Below are positions 36,502 through 45,199 of a stretch of 64,000 nucleotides of DNA, piece by piece (positions within the stretch are counted from its first letter, which is position 1; each line of letters begins with the position of its first letter). Where the stretch lies: NCBI RefSeq assembly GCF_013410655.1, contig NZ_JACCFP010000001.1, positions 2,875,501-2,939,500 on the forward strand, written 5' to 3'. The notes beneath the pieces are model-generated. The model was not told the DNA's origin. It searched no databases and saw nothing but the letters and a program-made list of their open reading frames with translations. Made by a program: the position numbers and the translations under genes. This DNA comes from Nocardioides thalensis. Its GTDB lineage: Bacteria; Actinomycetota; Actinomycetes; Propionibacteriales; Nocardioidaceae.

Positions 36502-38181
36502 ATGACCTCCACCACACCCTCGAGCGATCAGCTCACCGGTCACGCCGGCGAGCTCGCCGTCGCCGTCGCCCGCGCCCACGGCGTGGACACCATGTTCACC
36601 CTGTCGGGGGCACACGTCTTCCCGATGTACGACGGCGCGGTGAAGGCCGAGCAGGCCGGCCACCCGATGCGCCTGGTCGACGTCCGCCATGAGCAGACCG
36701 CGGCGTTCGCCGCCGAGGCGACGGGCAAGCTGACCCGGGTCCCGGGCCTGGCGGTGCTGACGGCCGGACCGGGGGTCACCAACGGCGTCAGCGCCATCGC
36801 GCAGGCGAAGTTCGCCGGCTCGCCGATGGTCGTCGTCGGCGGCCGCGCGCCCAACAACCGCTGGGGCACCGGGGCGCTCCAGGAGATCGACCACCTGCCG
36901 ATCGTCGAGAGCGTCAGCAAGCACGCCCGCACGCTGCCGACCGCCAACGACGTGGCCGCCGGCTTCCACGACGCGTTCACGGCCGCGCGGTCCGCGCACC
37001 GCGGCCCGGCGTACGTCGACGTGCCCATGGACGAGTTCTTCAACGTCGGCGGCGGCGTCGTACCGGTCGTCGGCGCCGACGCGGGACGCGGCGCCGCGCC
37101 CGACACCGACGCGATCGACCGGATCGCCGGGCTGCTCGCGGAGGCGGCCCGCCCGGTCGTCATCCTCGGCACCGACGTGTGGGCCGACCGGGCCGAGGAG
37201 GCGGCACTGCGGTTCGTCGAGTCCGCCGGCGTGCCGGCGATCACCAACGGCATGGGTCGCGGCGTCGTACCGGGTGGCCACGAGCTGCTCGTCACCAAGG
37301 CGCGCGGAGCCGCCCTCAAGGGCGCCGACCTGGTCGTCGTCGTCGGCACTCCGCTGGACTTCCGACTCGGCTACGGCGTCTTCGGCGCCGAGGACTCCCC
37401 CGCCAAGGTCGTCCACGTGGCCGACTCCCCCGACCAGGTCTCGCCGCACGCGCAGCTCGCGGCGTCGGTGTCCGGCGACCTGACCGCCGTCTTCGACGGC
37501 CTGCTGGCCGCCCTGGAGCGCGGGTCGAAGCCGCGGTGGCACGACTGGGTCCGCGACCTCCAGGAGACCGTCGCCGCGGCCACCGCCCGCGACCTCGACC
37601 TCCTCGGCGCCGAGGCCGACCCGGTCCATCCCGCCCGGATCTACGGCGAGCTGGTGCCGAGGCTGGCCGCCGACGCCGTCGTGATCGGTGACGGGGGCGA
37701 CTTCGTCTCGTTCGCCGGCAAGTACGTCGAGCCGAAGATGCCCGGCTGCTGGCTCGACCCCGGTCCGTACGGGTGCCTGGGCGCCGGCCTCGGCGCCGCC
37801 ATCGCGGCGCGGATCGCTCGCCCGTCCTCCCAGGTCGTGCTGCTGCTGGGCGACGGCGCCGCCGGGTTCTCGCTGATGGACGTCGACACCCTGGTGCGGC
37901 ACAACCTGCCGGTGGTCATGGTGATGGGCAACAACTCCGCGTGGGGGCTCGAGAAGGGCCCGATGCAGATGCTCTACGGCTACGACGTCGCCGCCGACCT
38001 CGCCGAGCGCACGGCGTACGACGAGGTCGTCAAGGCGCTCGGCGGTGCCGGTGAGACGGTCACCGACCCGCGCCAGATCGGGCCGGCCCTGGACCGGGCG
38101 TTCGCCAGCGGCGTGCCCTACCTGGTCAACGTGATCACCGACGTCGACGCGGCCTACCCGCGCAACACGTTCGGCATCTGA
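36502..38181 (+). CDS. Thiamine-diphosphate enzyme, acetolactate synthase/oxalyl-CoA decarboxylase-like
   Basis: Encodes 559 residues with the three ThDP-family domains. The N-terminal PYR domain has the catalytic Glu in DVRHEQTAAFAAEATGK and GPGVTNGVSAI; the middle domain is typical; the C-terminal PP domain binds ThDP through GDGAAGFSLMDVDTL to NNSAWG. It lacks a partner regulatory subunit gene, unlike biosynthetic IlvB-IlvH. The 3' neighbour, a hot-dog thioesterase, begins 3 bases downstream. This suggests a carboligation or decarboxylation acting on an acyl-CoA rather than branched-chain amino acid synthesis. Confidence 0.88.
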   Translation: MTSTTPSSDQLTGHAGELAVAVARAHGVDTMFTLSGAHVFPMYDGAVKAEQAGHPMRLVDVRHEQTAAFAAEATGKLTRVPGLAVLTAGPGVTNGVSAIAQAKFAGSPMVVVGGRAPNNRWGTGALQEIDHLPIVESVSKHARTLPTANDVAAGFHDAFTAARSAHRGPAYVDVPMDEFFNVGGGVVPVVGADAGRGAAPDTDAIDRIAGLLAEAARPVVILGTDVWADRAEEAALRFVESAGVPAITNGMGRGVVPGGHELLVTKARGAALKGADLVVVVGTPLDFRLGYGVFGAEDSPAKVVHVADSPDQVSPHAQLAASVSGDLTAVFDGLLAALERGSKPRWHDWVRDLQETVAAATARDLDLLGAEADPVHPARIYGELVPRLAADAVVIGDGGDFVSFAGKYVEPKMPGCWLDPGPYGCLGAGLGAAIAARIARPSSQVVLLLGDGAAGFSLMDVDTLVRHNLPVVMVMGNNSAWGLEKGPMQMLYGYDVAADLAERTAYDEVVKALGGAGETVTDPRQIGPALDRAFASGVPYLVNVITDVDAAYPRNTFGI

Positions 38182-38184
38182 GCC

Positions 38185-38556
38185 GTGACCGCGATCCTCC
38201 GGTTCACCGTCAGCGACGACGACACGGCGCTCGCCCTCGGCTCGGGCTCGCTGCCCGTGCTCGCGACCCCGCGGCTGCTCGCCTGGTGCGAGGCGGCCAC
38301 GTGCGCGGCGATCGAGGACGACCTCGGGCCCGGCCAGACCAGCGTCGGGACGCGGGTCGAGCTCCAGCACCTGGCCGCGAGCGCGGTTGGGCAGGAGGTC
38401 GAGGTCTCCGCGCGCGTGGTGCATGCCGACGGGCGGCTGCGGCGGTTCTCGGTCGCGGTGCGCAACGTGGTCGACGGCGAGCCGGGCAAGCTCGCCGGGT
38501 CGGGAGAGGTCACGCGCGTCGTCGTCGACGCCGAGCGCTTCCTCTCCCGGCTCTAG
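38185..38556 (+). CDS. Hot-dog thioesterase, FlK-like
   Basis: Encodes 123 residues from GTG 38185. It has hot-dog fold features: ATPRLLAWCEAATCAAIEDDL (central helix, only partly quoted elsewhere), GTRVELQHLAASAVGQEV and a C-terminal strand. The pattern resembles fluoroacetyl-CoA thioesterase-like proteins. It begins 3 bases after the ThDP enzyme stop and so is in one operon with it, pointing to shared acyl-CoA chemistry. Substrate unknown. Confidence 0.82.
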   Translation: MTAILRFTVSDDDTALALGSGSLPVLATPRLLAWCEAATCAAIEDDLGPGQTSVGTRVELQHLAASAVGQEVEVSARVVHADGRLRRFSVAVRNVVDGEPGKLAGSGEVTRVVVDAERFLSRL

Positions 38557-38562
38557 GGGCTC

Positions 38563-41500
38563 CTAGGTCCAGGGTGCGGGCGGCCCGAGCTTCTTCGGCG
38601 CCACGGCCGTGGCCGGCAGCCACCTGCTGTCGCCCGGCCACGAGATCGTCACCGACGGCGCCAGCAGGATCGCCGTCAGGCCGCCGAGCGTCGGCTTGCA
38701 CGAGGCGATGCCGTCGGCGTCGGTCACGGCCGTGCACGCGACCGGGTTGCCGAGCACCGCGTTGGTCGCGCGGAACGTCACCGTGGCGCCGGCGATCGGC
38801 GTCCCGGGCCCGCCCAGCAGCGTCGCGGTGAGGTTGCCGCCGAGCAGCACGTTGCCGACGACGACGACCGGCCCCGGGACCAGGGAGCTGACGCCCTTGC
38901 CGACGCTGATCGAGAGCTGCTGGGTGTCTTCGTGACCGGTGCCGTCCTCGACGCGGACGGTGAACGTCGAGGTGCCCGGCGCGCCCGACGGCGTGCCGGT
39001 GATCCGGCCGTCGTCGCCCAGGCTGAGGCCCTGGGGCAGGGCTCCGCCCGCGAGCGAGAACGTGTACGGCGCCGCGCCTCCCTCGACCTGGACGGCCCGG
39101 TCGTAGCCGGTGCCGAACGCGGCGTCCGGGAGCGACGTGGTGGTGATCTGCACCGGCGGCACGACCTCGACCGAGACCGCGATCGCGTGGCCCTGGCCGA
39201 TGCCGTTGGCCGCGGTGACCGTCAGCTGGTAGCTCCCGACCGCACCCGCTGTCGGGGTCCCCGACAGGGTGGCCGTGCCGTCGCCGTTGTCGACGAACGT
39301 CACGCCGGCGGGAAGGTCGCCCGTCGCGGACAGGGCGGGCACCGGGAAGCCGGCCGCGGCGTACGAGACCGACGCCTCGGTTCCGGTGACCATCCGCACC
39401 TCCAGCGGTCCGGCCACGGAGGCCGTCTCCTCGACGGTGATGGTGGCGCTGTCGGTCGCGTCGGCGCCGACGCCGTTGGTCGCGGTGAGGTCGACCACGT
39501 GGACGCCGCCCGATCCGGCCGCGGGCGTGCCGGTGATCGCCGCGCCGTCGACCGCGAGGCCCGCAGGAAGGCCGGTCGCGGTGACGGTGGGCGCCGGGAA
39601 GCCGCCGACGGTGAGGGCGGCGGACCCGGCAGTGCCGACCCGGAACGTCGCGTCCGCGGCGCTCAGGGACGGAGCCTCGTTGACGGTCAGCGCGAACGGC
39701 CAGGTCGCGTCGGGCGCGACCCCGTTCGTGCCGTCGATGGTGACGTCGTAGAGCCCGCCGGTGGCCGGCTGCGCCGTCCCGCCGAGGGTGCCGGTGCCGT
39801 CACCGTTGTCGGCGAAGGCGACGCCGTCCGGCAGGTCGCTGTCGGTCGACAGCGTCGCGACCGGGTGGCCGCCGACCTGCTCGAAGACGTCCGGGCCGCC
39901 GGGCTCGCCGACGACGTACGTCGACGAGGTCGGCCCGCTCAGCTCGGGTGCCTCGGCGATCTCGATCTCGACGTCGTGGTCACCGGAGCCGGCCTCGTTG
40001 GTGGCGGTCACGGTGACGGTGTGCACGCCGCCGGTGCCCGCGGCCGGCGTACCGCTGATGGCGCCGGTGCCGTCGCCGTTGTCGGTGAACGTCAGCCCGT
40101 CGGGCAGGCCGCTCGCCGACAGGTCGGGCAGCGGCGAGCCGGTGCTCGTGAACGTGGCGGCCGGGTCGGCCGAGGAGCCGACCGCGAGGTCGACGTGAGC
40201 GGGGCCGTCGACGGTCGGGACGACCTGTTCGGCCTCCACCGCGCCGATGTCGCACTTCGCGCCCTGGGGGCGCGCCACCCCGCGCTGGTCGGGGTTGCTC
40301 CCGCTGCAGGTCAGCACGTCGAGCAGCGGGCTGGCCGGGCCGGGCAGCTGCGTGAGGGTCGGGCCGCCGTTGTCGGCCAGCGCACCGAGCTGGGGATCCG
40401 CTGCGGGGGTAAGCCCACACCCGGCCTGGCCGGGACCGCCGTAGTTGCCGCCGTTGCCCGCGACCGGGCCGAGGCACGCGCGCGGGAGGTTGCCGGCGAA
40501 GACCGTGTTGCTGACGCCGCCGCCGGCGGGCGCGCCCGCGTAGATCGCTCCCGCGCCACCGGCTGCCGCGACGTTGTCGGTGATCGTGCTGTCGGTGATG
40601 GTCACCGGACGGCCGACCTGCTCGATCGCGCCGTACACCGACGAGCTCAGGTTGCCCGTGATGGTCGTGTCGTCGATCGTCGTCTGGTTGGTCGCGCCCG
40701 CACCGGTCGAGTAGGCGACGAGCGCGGAGCCGGCGTACGCCTGGTTGTGCGAGATGGTGCTCGCGTCGACGTCGAACGTCGTCACGGCGCCGGCGACGTC
40801 GGTGCCGCTGTAGACGGCGCCACCGAGCCCGTTGTTGGTGGCGGCGACGTTCGCGTCGAGGGCGGACCTCTGGATGGTGGTGCGACCGGCGTTGATGATG
40901 CCGCCGCCGCCCAGGCTGGTCGCGGTGTTGCCGCTGACCTCGGTGCCGTCGAGCTGGGCGGTCGAGCCGTTGGCCACCAGGACGCCACCGCCACCGGCAG
41001 CGACGTTGTCAGCGATCCGGCCGCCGTCCACGCTGAGCGTGGCCTTCGCGATGTTGACGATGCCACCGCCACCCAGAGCGGCGGAGTTGTCGTGGACATC
41101 TGCGTCGACGAGCAACGCGGTCGGGGCGTCGGCGGCGGAGGCGGACCCGTTGAGGATGCCCCCTCCCTGGAACGACGCGTCGTTGCCGACGACCTCGGAG
41201 CCGCGCACGGTCAGGGCGCCGGAGTTGTAGACGCCGCCGCCGACCTGGGCGCTGTTGTCGGCGATCCGGGAGCCGTTGCGGATGACGGTGGGGCCGGCGG
41301 TCGACATCACCGCGCCGCCGGCCACCGCGGCCTCGTTCCCGGCCACCTCGGTGCTGTCGAGCGAGACGCCCTGGGTCGCGGTGGAGTAGATCGCCCCGCC
41401 GTAGTTGACGGTGGCGTGGTTGTCGTCGACCTGGCTGTTGGTGAGGGAGAGGCTGTGCGCGGCGTGGAACGCTCCCCCGGCGAGGGCCGAGTTGTCGTGG

Positions 41501-42384
41501 ACGTCGATCCGGCTCGCGACCACGGGCTGAGCGAGGCTGACGGCACCGCCGATCGCGGCGGAGTTGCCGTCGACCTCGGTGAGGCTGACCGTCATCGTCT
41601 GGCCGGCGTTGTAGACGGCGCCGCCGTAGGAGCTGTTGCCGGGGTGCACCGCAGTGTTGTTGGAGAGTCGCGCGTTGACGATGGAGGTGAGGCCGCCGCT
41701 CGCGATGCCACCGCCGACGGCGACCGCTGACTTGTTGGACGCATCGGCGCGGTTGTCGGCGACGGTCGTGCCGTCGAGGCTCAGCGCCGCGCCCGGGGCG
41801 ACGTAGACGCCGCCACCCCAGCCCTGGTTCGCCGCCTGGGCGACGGCCCGGTTTCCCTGGACCCGGCCGCCGGTCATCAGCAGCGACCCCGAGAACACGT
41901 AGGCGCCACCGCCGACCGCAGCGGACGAGTCGGTGATCCGGACGTCGACGGCGGACACGTGGGCAGCGACGACCGGCAGGGCGCCGCCGGCCACGTAGCC
42001 GCCGGCCGTGAGGGTGAGGTTGCGCAGCTCGACGTTCGCGCCGGGCACGGCCGTCGTGTTGACCGCGAGGGCCCACGCGCCGGCAGCACCGCGGAAGACG
42101 ACACCCGGGCCCGTGCCGATGATCTTGGCCGCCTTCGCGAGCACCGGCCGGTCCGTGTAGGTGCCGGGATCGACGTTGATGGTGTCACCGGCCTGGAAGC
42201 CCGGCTTGGCCAGTGCGCCGGTCACCGTGGCGCAGGCCGTGGCCTGCGACAGGCAGTTGGCGGCGTTGTTGCCGGTGGGCTTGACGTACCACGGTCCCGC
42301 GGCAGAGGCCGGTGCCGCCCCCGCGAGGACACCTCCGGCCGACGCGGCGACGAGGACGGCGGCGGTGATCGCGCGACGGAGCAT
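38563..42384 (-). CDS. Large secreted beta-helix/Ig-repeat protein
   Basis: Encodes 1273 residues from ATG 42384 (GAGGTG upstream). Signal peptide about 1-29. Residues 30-650 form a right-handed parallel beta-helix with many turns bearing GGAVY/GGGI and DNSA-type motifs. A choice-of-anchor-Q-like block (DPQLGALADNGGPT, DIGAVE) at about 680-740 ends it. Five tandem putative Ig (He_PIG) domains with DNGDGTG and ISGTP motifs follow (about 745-1170), then a final Ig-like domain. No sortase or membrane anchor is seen. Probably an adhesin, polysaccharide-binding or surface protein. The GC-rich repetitive code may be prone to recombination. Confidence 0.88.
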   Translation of the reverse strand: MLRRAITAAVLVAASAGGVLAGAAPASAAGPWYVKPTGNNAANCLSQATACATVTGALAKPGFQAGDTINVDPGTYTDRPVLAKAAKIIGTGPGVVFRGAAGAWALAVNTTAVPGANVELRNLTLTAGGYVAGGALPVVAAHVSAVDVRITDSSAAVGGGAYVFSGSLLMTGGRVQGNRAVAQAANQGWGGGVYVAPGAALSLDGTTVADNRADASNKSAVAVGGGIASGGLTSIVNARLSNNTAVHPGNSSYGGAVYNAGQTMTVSLTEVDGNSAAIGGAVSLAQPVVASRIDVHDNSALAGGAFHAAHSLSLTNSQVDDNHATVNYGGAIYSTATQGVSLDSTEVAGNEAAVAGGAVMSTAGPTVIRNGSRIADNSAQVGGGVYNSGALTVRGSEVVGNDASFQGGGILNGSASAADAPTALLVDADVHDNSAALGGGGIVNIAKATLSVDGGRIADNVAAGGGGVLVANGSTAQLDGTEVSGNTATSLGGGGIINAGRTTIQRSALDANVAATNNGLGGAVYSGTDVAGAVTTFDVDASTISHNQAYAGSALVAYSTGAGATNQTTIDDTTITGNLSSSVYGAIEQVGRPVTITDSTITDNVAAAGGAGAIYAGAPAGGGVSNTVFAGNLPRACLGPVAGNGGNYGGPGQAGCGLTPAADPQLGALADNGGPTLTQLPGPASPLLDVLTCSGSNPDQRGVARPQGAKCDIGAVEAEQVVPTVDGPAHVDLAVGSSADPAATFTSTGSPLPDLSASGLPDGLTFTDNGDGTGAISGTPAAGTGGVHTVTVTATNEAGSGDHDVEIEIAEAPELSGPTSSTYVVGEPGGPDVFEQVGGHPVATLSTDSDLPDGVAFADNGDGTGTLGGTAQPATGGLYDVTIDGTNGVAPDATWPFALTVNEAPSLSAADATFRVGTAGSAALTVGGFPAPTVTATGLPAGLAVDGAAITGTPAAGSGGVHVVDLTATNGVGADATDSATITVEETASVAGPLEVRMVTGTEASVSYAAAGFPVPALSATGDLPAGVTFVDNGDGTATLSGTPTAGAVGSYQLTVTAANGIGQGHAIAVSVEVVPPVQITTTSLPDAAFGTGYDRAVQVEGGAAPYTFSLAGGALPQGLSLGDDGRITGTPSGAPGTSTFTVRVEDGTGHEDTQQLSISVGKGVSSLVPGPVVVVGNVLLGGNLTATLLGGPGTPIAGATVTFRATNAVLGNPVACTAVTDADGIASCKPTLGGLTAILLAPSVTISWPGDSRWLPATAVAPKKLGPPAPWT

Positions 42385-42561
42385 GGGACACCTCAAGGTG
42401 GGCACCGAGATGCGGAGGGAGACGCGCGCAACGTAACAAGCGGTCACGCCCGCCACAGCCGATTGCCGAAACCCGTTCTACCGCGCAACAGGCCGGCCCG
42501 ATTCACGCCGAGCGGCCGTGGTCTGGGAGACTGGTCGGACCTGAACCTGGAGGAGATCACC

Positions 42562-42636
42562 ATGGGCAAGACCGGCCGCAAGCGCCGCGCGCGTCGCAAG
42601 AAGGGCGCCAACCACGGCAAGCGCCCCAACAGCTGA
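42562..42636 (+). CDS. 50S ribosomal protein bL37 (24 residues)
   Basis: Reads MGKTGRKRRARRKKGANHG and ends in KRPNS, 24 residues, strongly basic. GGAGGAG lies 6 bases before ATG 42562. The sequence and its place beside the anti-sigma gene rsrA match the actinobacterial mini-protein bL37 found in ribosome structures of mycobacteria. It is too short for usual gene callers. A stable hairpin follows (42661-42692). Confidence 0.9.
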   Translation: MGKTGRKRRARRKKGANHGKRPNS

Positions 42637-42660
42637 GCGCGTCTCGCGCCGCTGACCCGG

Positions 42661-42692
42661 ACCCCCGGACCACCTGAGGGTGGTGGCGGGGG
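42661..42692 (+). terminator. Hairpin after the bL37 gene
   Basis: Outer stem ACCCCCG/CGGGGGT with an inner CCACC/GGTGG stem and a TGAG loop, 24 bases downstream of the bL37 stop. It also lies 40 bases from the end of the convergent rsrA gene, so it may serve both. Confidence 0.65.
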
Positions 42693-42731
42693 TTCCGCAA
42701 TTTCCGGGGTCGGACCCGCCGGACCGCGGGA

Positions 42732-43028
42732 TCAGCCCTCGGTGATCTGCACCTGCACGGCGGCGATCTGGACGCGGACCCGCTCCCGGAGGTCGGCGGG
42801 TGCCTTCTCCGAGCAGGACCGGGCGACGAGCGCCTTCACGGTGCGCTGCAGGTCGTAGCGCTCGAGACACGGCGAGCAGGTGTCGATGTGGGCGCGCACG
42901 ATCGCGCAGTCGCCCTCCTCGAGCTCGTTGTCGATCAGCCGGACGATCCGCTCGAGGAAGTCGGCACACTCCTCGTTGGACGGGTCGTCGTGCGCGTGGC
43001 CGTGGGCGCCTTCACCGGACATGTTCAC
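42732..43028 (-). CDS. rsrA: Mycothiol-system anti-sigma factor RsrA (zinc, redox-sensing)
   Basis: Encodes 98 residues. The ZAS motif is H47-x3-C51-x2-C54, with further Cys21 and Cys41; reduced protein binds zinc and SigR, while oxidation forms a disulfide and frees SigR. The C-terminal part [15 protein letters not shown] resembles the family. GTG 43028 overlaps the sigR stop (GTGA) and follows GGGAGG, so translation is coupled to the sigma factor. Confidence 0.95.
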   Translation of the reverse strand: MNMSGEGAHGHAHDDPSNEECADFLERIVRLIDNELEEGDCAIVRAHIDTCSPCLERYDLQRTVKALVARSCSEKAPADLRERVRVQIAAVQVQITEG

Positions 43029-43663
43029 GACGCACCTCCCTCGATGGGCGCGTCGCCGCCGGTGCGGACGTAGTCGGAGAGGAGGTCGCGCAGCTGGCGA
43101 CGTCCCCGGTGGAGGCGGGACATGACCGTCCCGATCGGCGTACCCATGATCTCGGCGATCTCCTTGTAGGCGAACCCCTCGACATCGGCGAGGTAGACCG
43201 CCAGGCGGAACTCCTCGGGAAGCCGCTGCAGCGCGTCCTTGACCTGGGAGTCGGGGAGGTGCTCGAGAGCCTCCATCTCCGCCGACTTCAGGCCCGTGGA
43301 GGTGTGGGACTCGGCGCGGGCGAGCTGCCAGTCCTCGACGTCGCCGGAGTCTCCCGAGATCGACTGCTGCGGCTGTCGCTGCTTCTTGCGGTAGGAGTTG
43401 ATGAACGTGTTGGTGAGGATCCGGTAGAGCCAGGCCTTCAGGTTGGTGCCCGGCTTGAACTGGTGGAAGGCGGAGTAGGCCTTCGCGAAGGTCTCCTGCA
43501 CCAGGTCCTCGGCGTCCGCGGGGTTGCGGGTCATGCGCATGGCCGCGGAGTAGAGCTGGTCGAGGTAGGGCAGCGCGTCGCGCTCGAACCGCGCCGATCG
43601 CTCGGCGGGGGTCTCGGTCGCGAGGTCGACTTCCTCGACGTGGTCGGTGGTGGTCTCTGACAT
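43025..43663 (-). CDS. sigR: ECF sigma factor SigR/SigH (disulfide-stress regulon)
   Basis: Encodes 212 residues from ATG 43663 (GGGGGG upstream). Region 2 includes [22 protein letters not shown] and [14 protein letters not shown] (parts quoted), region 4 has [26 protein letters not shown]. It controls thiol-disulfide and proteostasis genes and is held by RsrA. The frame is open to a second ATG at 43717, which lies 10 bases after a perfect SigR promoter, so a longer isoform of 230 residues may also be made. In Streptomyces a longer unstable SigR' form is known. Confidence 0.93.
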   Translation of the reverse strand: MSETTTDHVEEVDLATETPAERSARFERDALPYLDQLYSAAMRMTRNPADAEDLVQETFAKAYSAFHQFKPGTNLKAWLYRILTNTFINSYRKKQRQPQQSISGDSGDVEDWQLARAESHTSTGLKSAEMEALEHLPDSQVKDALQRLPEEFRLAVYLADVEGFAYKEIAEIMGTPIGTVMSRLHRGRRQLRDLLSDYVRTGGDAPIEGGAS

Positions 43664-43726
43664 CGCCCCCCAGCCTACGGGGAGCTGCTCCACCGGGCGC
43701 TCGAGCGTGGCGATCATGAACGGATC

Positions 43727-43753
43727 AACCGTCGCGGGCTACGCACCATTCCC
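43727..43753 (-). promoter_or_regulatory. SigR-dependent promoter (autoregulation)
   Basis: On the minus strand, GGGAAT at 43748-43753, 18 bases, then GTT at 43727-43729: an exact match to the SigR/SigH consensus GGAAT-N18-GTT. It sits directly upstream of sigR, overlapping the end of the preceding hydrolase gene, and would give a transcript starting near 43719, at or just before the alternative ATG 43717. Confidence 0.85.
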
Positions 43754-44401
43754 GTCGCCGACGATCTCGCGCACGATCCACTCCAGGGTCGACTCGACCA
43801 CGATGTCCATCGCGACGTCCTGGGTGATGGCGGCCCGCTTCGGGACCGCGAGGCCGTGGTCGGCCTCGGGGACCACGGCGAAGTCGACGTGCCCGGGCAT
43901 CGGGTCGGGGAACTCCTCGGGGCGCCCGAACGAGTCGCGCTCCCCCTGGATCACCAGCGTCGGTACGCCGGCCGCGGCGAGCTCGTCGAGGCGGGACTTC
44001 TCGGGGCGGCCCGGCGGGTGGAGCGGGAACGAGAGCGCCAGGCACGCCCGCGCGCCGAGGTCCTTCGCGCACCGGGTCGCCGACCGGGCGCCCGCCGACC
44101 GGCCGCCGACGATCAGCGGGTTGCGGACCCGGATGCTGTCTGCGGCTGCCCGCAGGCCGTCGTCGAGGGAGGCGGGCGGTCCGGCGATCTTCTTCCCGGC
44201 GCGGCGCCAGGGCTGCTCGAAGCGCATCACCGTGATGCCCTGCCGCGGGAGGCTCCTGGCGAGCTCCACCAGATCGCGCGCATCGGTGCCACCGCCGGCG
44301 CCGTGGCTCAGCAGGAGCGTCGCCATCGGCTTGCGAGCGCGGTCGGTCAGCAGCAGGCCCTCGCCGTGGGGAGTGGGGATCACGCGCTCCTCGGTGGTCA
44401 C
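43739..44401 (-). CDS. Alpha/beta hydrolase of the dienelactone-hydrolase/KANL3-Tex30 type
   Basis: Encodes 220 residues from GTG 44401. The fold starts ATLLLSHGAGGGTDARDL, the nucleophile is Ser in GGRSAGARSA, and the rest includes VPTLVIQGERDSFGRP and the late His in EADHGLAVP. A small cytosolic hydrolase with no known substrate. It lies 10 bases after the SRAP gene, on the same strand, and before sigR. It may belong to the same transcript as the SRAP gene. Confidence 0.85.
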   Translation of the reverse strand: MTTEERVIPTPHGEGLLLTDRARKPMATLLLSHGAGGGTDARDLVELARSLPRQGITVMRFEQPWRRAGKKIAGPPASLDDGLRAAADSIRVRNPLIVGGRSAGARSATRCAKDLGARACLALSFPLHPPGRPEKSRLDELAAAGVPTLVIQGERDSFGRPEEFPDPMPGHVDFAVVPEADHGLAVPKRAAITQDVAMDIVVESTLEWIVREIVGDGNGA

Positions 44402-44411
44402 CCGACGATCC

Positions 44412-45164
44412 TCACAGGAGCGAGTCCTCCAGCGGAAGCGGCTCGACCAGCTCCGGTCCGTTGTTGCGGACGTTGCCGACCGCCGGCGAGACAGGGTAGG
44501 CCTGCAACCCGGTCTGCTGGGCCGGCACGAGCAGGTCGAGCAGCCGGTCCTTCTCGGTGCCGGGGTCGAGCCAGGCGTCGCGGTTGTCGCGGGTCACGAG
44601 CAGCGGCATCCGGTCGTGGATCTTGCCCAGCTCGTCGGGCGCGTCGGTCGTGAGGACGGTGCAGGTCCAGCGGAACCGGTCGGGATCGTCGTCGTCGCGC
44701 GTCGGGTCCTTCCAGATCTCGTAGAGCCCGGCCATCGCCATCACCGACCCGTCGGCCGGGTGGATGTAGAACGGCTGCTTGATCGGCTTGCCCGACTTGC
44801 CCTTCTGCTCGGTCGGGTACCACTCGAAGTAGCCGTCCGCCGGCAGGAGGCAGCGCCGTACGGCGAACGCCTTGCGGAAGGCCGGCTTCTCCGCGACCGT
44901 CTCCATCCGCGCGTTGATCATCTTGCTGCCGATGCCCGGGTCCTTCGCCCACGAGGGCACCAGCCCCCAGCGCAGGGTGCGCAGCTGGCGGGCCGGCGGC
45001 TCGTCCGGGTGCTCCTTCGACTGCCGCTCGAGGACGGCGTAGACGTCCTTGGTGGGTGCGACGTTGTAGTCCGGCGCGAGCGGCTTGTCGAGGCGGCTGT
45101 CGACCACCTCGAACTCCTCGGCGAGGTCGTCCGGACTCCGGCTGGATGCGTAGCGGCCGCACAT
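44412..45164 (-). CDS. SRAP/HMCES-family protein (abasic-site crosslinker, YedK-like)
   Basis: Encodes 250 residues. Catalytic Cys2 after Met1 (MCGRY), Asn34 in DYNVAPT, the active-site Glu in PADGYFEWYP at about 115, and His in HDRMPLLV at about 185 are all present. SRAP proteins form a thiazolidine crosslink with abasic sites in single-stranded DNA. Length and order match the family. It is the first gene of the minus-strand stretch SRAP-hydrolase-sigR-rsrA, the same association as Rv3226c with sigH. Confidence 0.95.
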   Translation of the reverse strand: MCGRYASSRSPDDLAEEFEVVDSRLDKPLAPDYNVAPTKDVYAVLERQSKEHPDEPPARQLRTLRWGLVPSWAKDPGIGSKMINARMETVAEKPAFRKAFAVRRCLLPADGYFEWYPTEQKGKSGKPIKQPFYIHPADGSVMAMAGLYEIWKDPTRDDDDPDRFRWTCTVLTTDAPDELGKIHDRMPLLVTRDNRDAWLDPGTEKDRLLDLLVPAQQTGLQAYPVSPAVGNVRNNGPELVEPLPLEDSLL

Positions 45165-45199
45165 GCGTTCAATCTAATCGGACGGGGTACCGACCTCCC

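Noticed and set aside
36502..38181. Biosynthetic acetolactate synthase ilvB
   Set aside because: No ilvH or ilvC follows, and the coupled gene is a thioesterase; kept as a general ThDP enzyme.
38932..41730. Plus-strand ORF of 932 residues opposite the beta-helix protein
   Set aside because: The minus-strand frame has a signal peptide and repeated domains; the plus-strand frame is Arg/Gly/Asp-rich noise.
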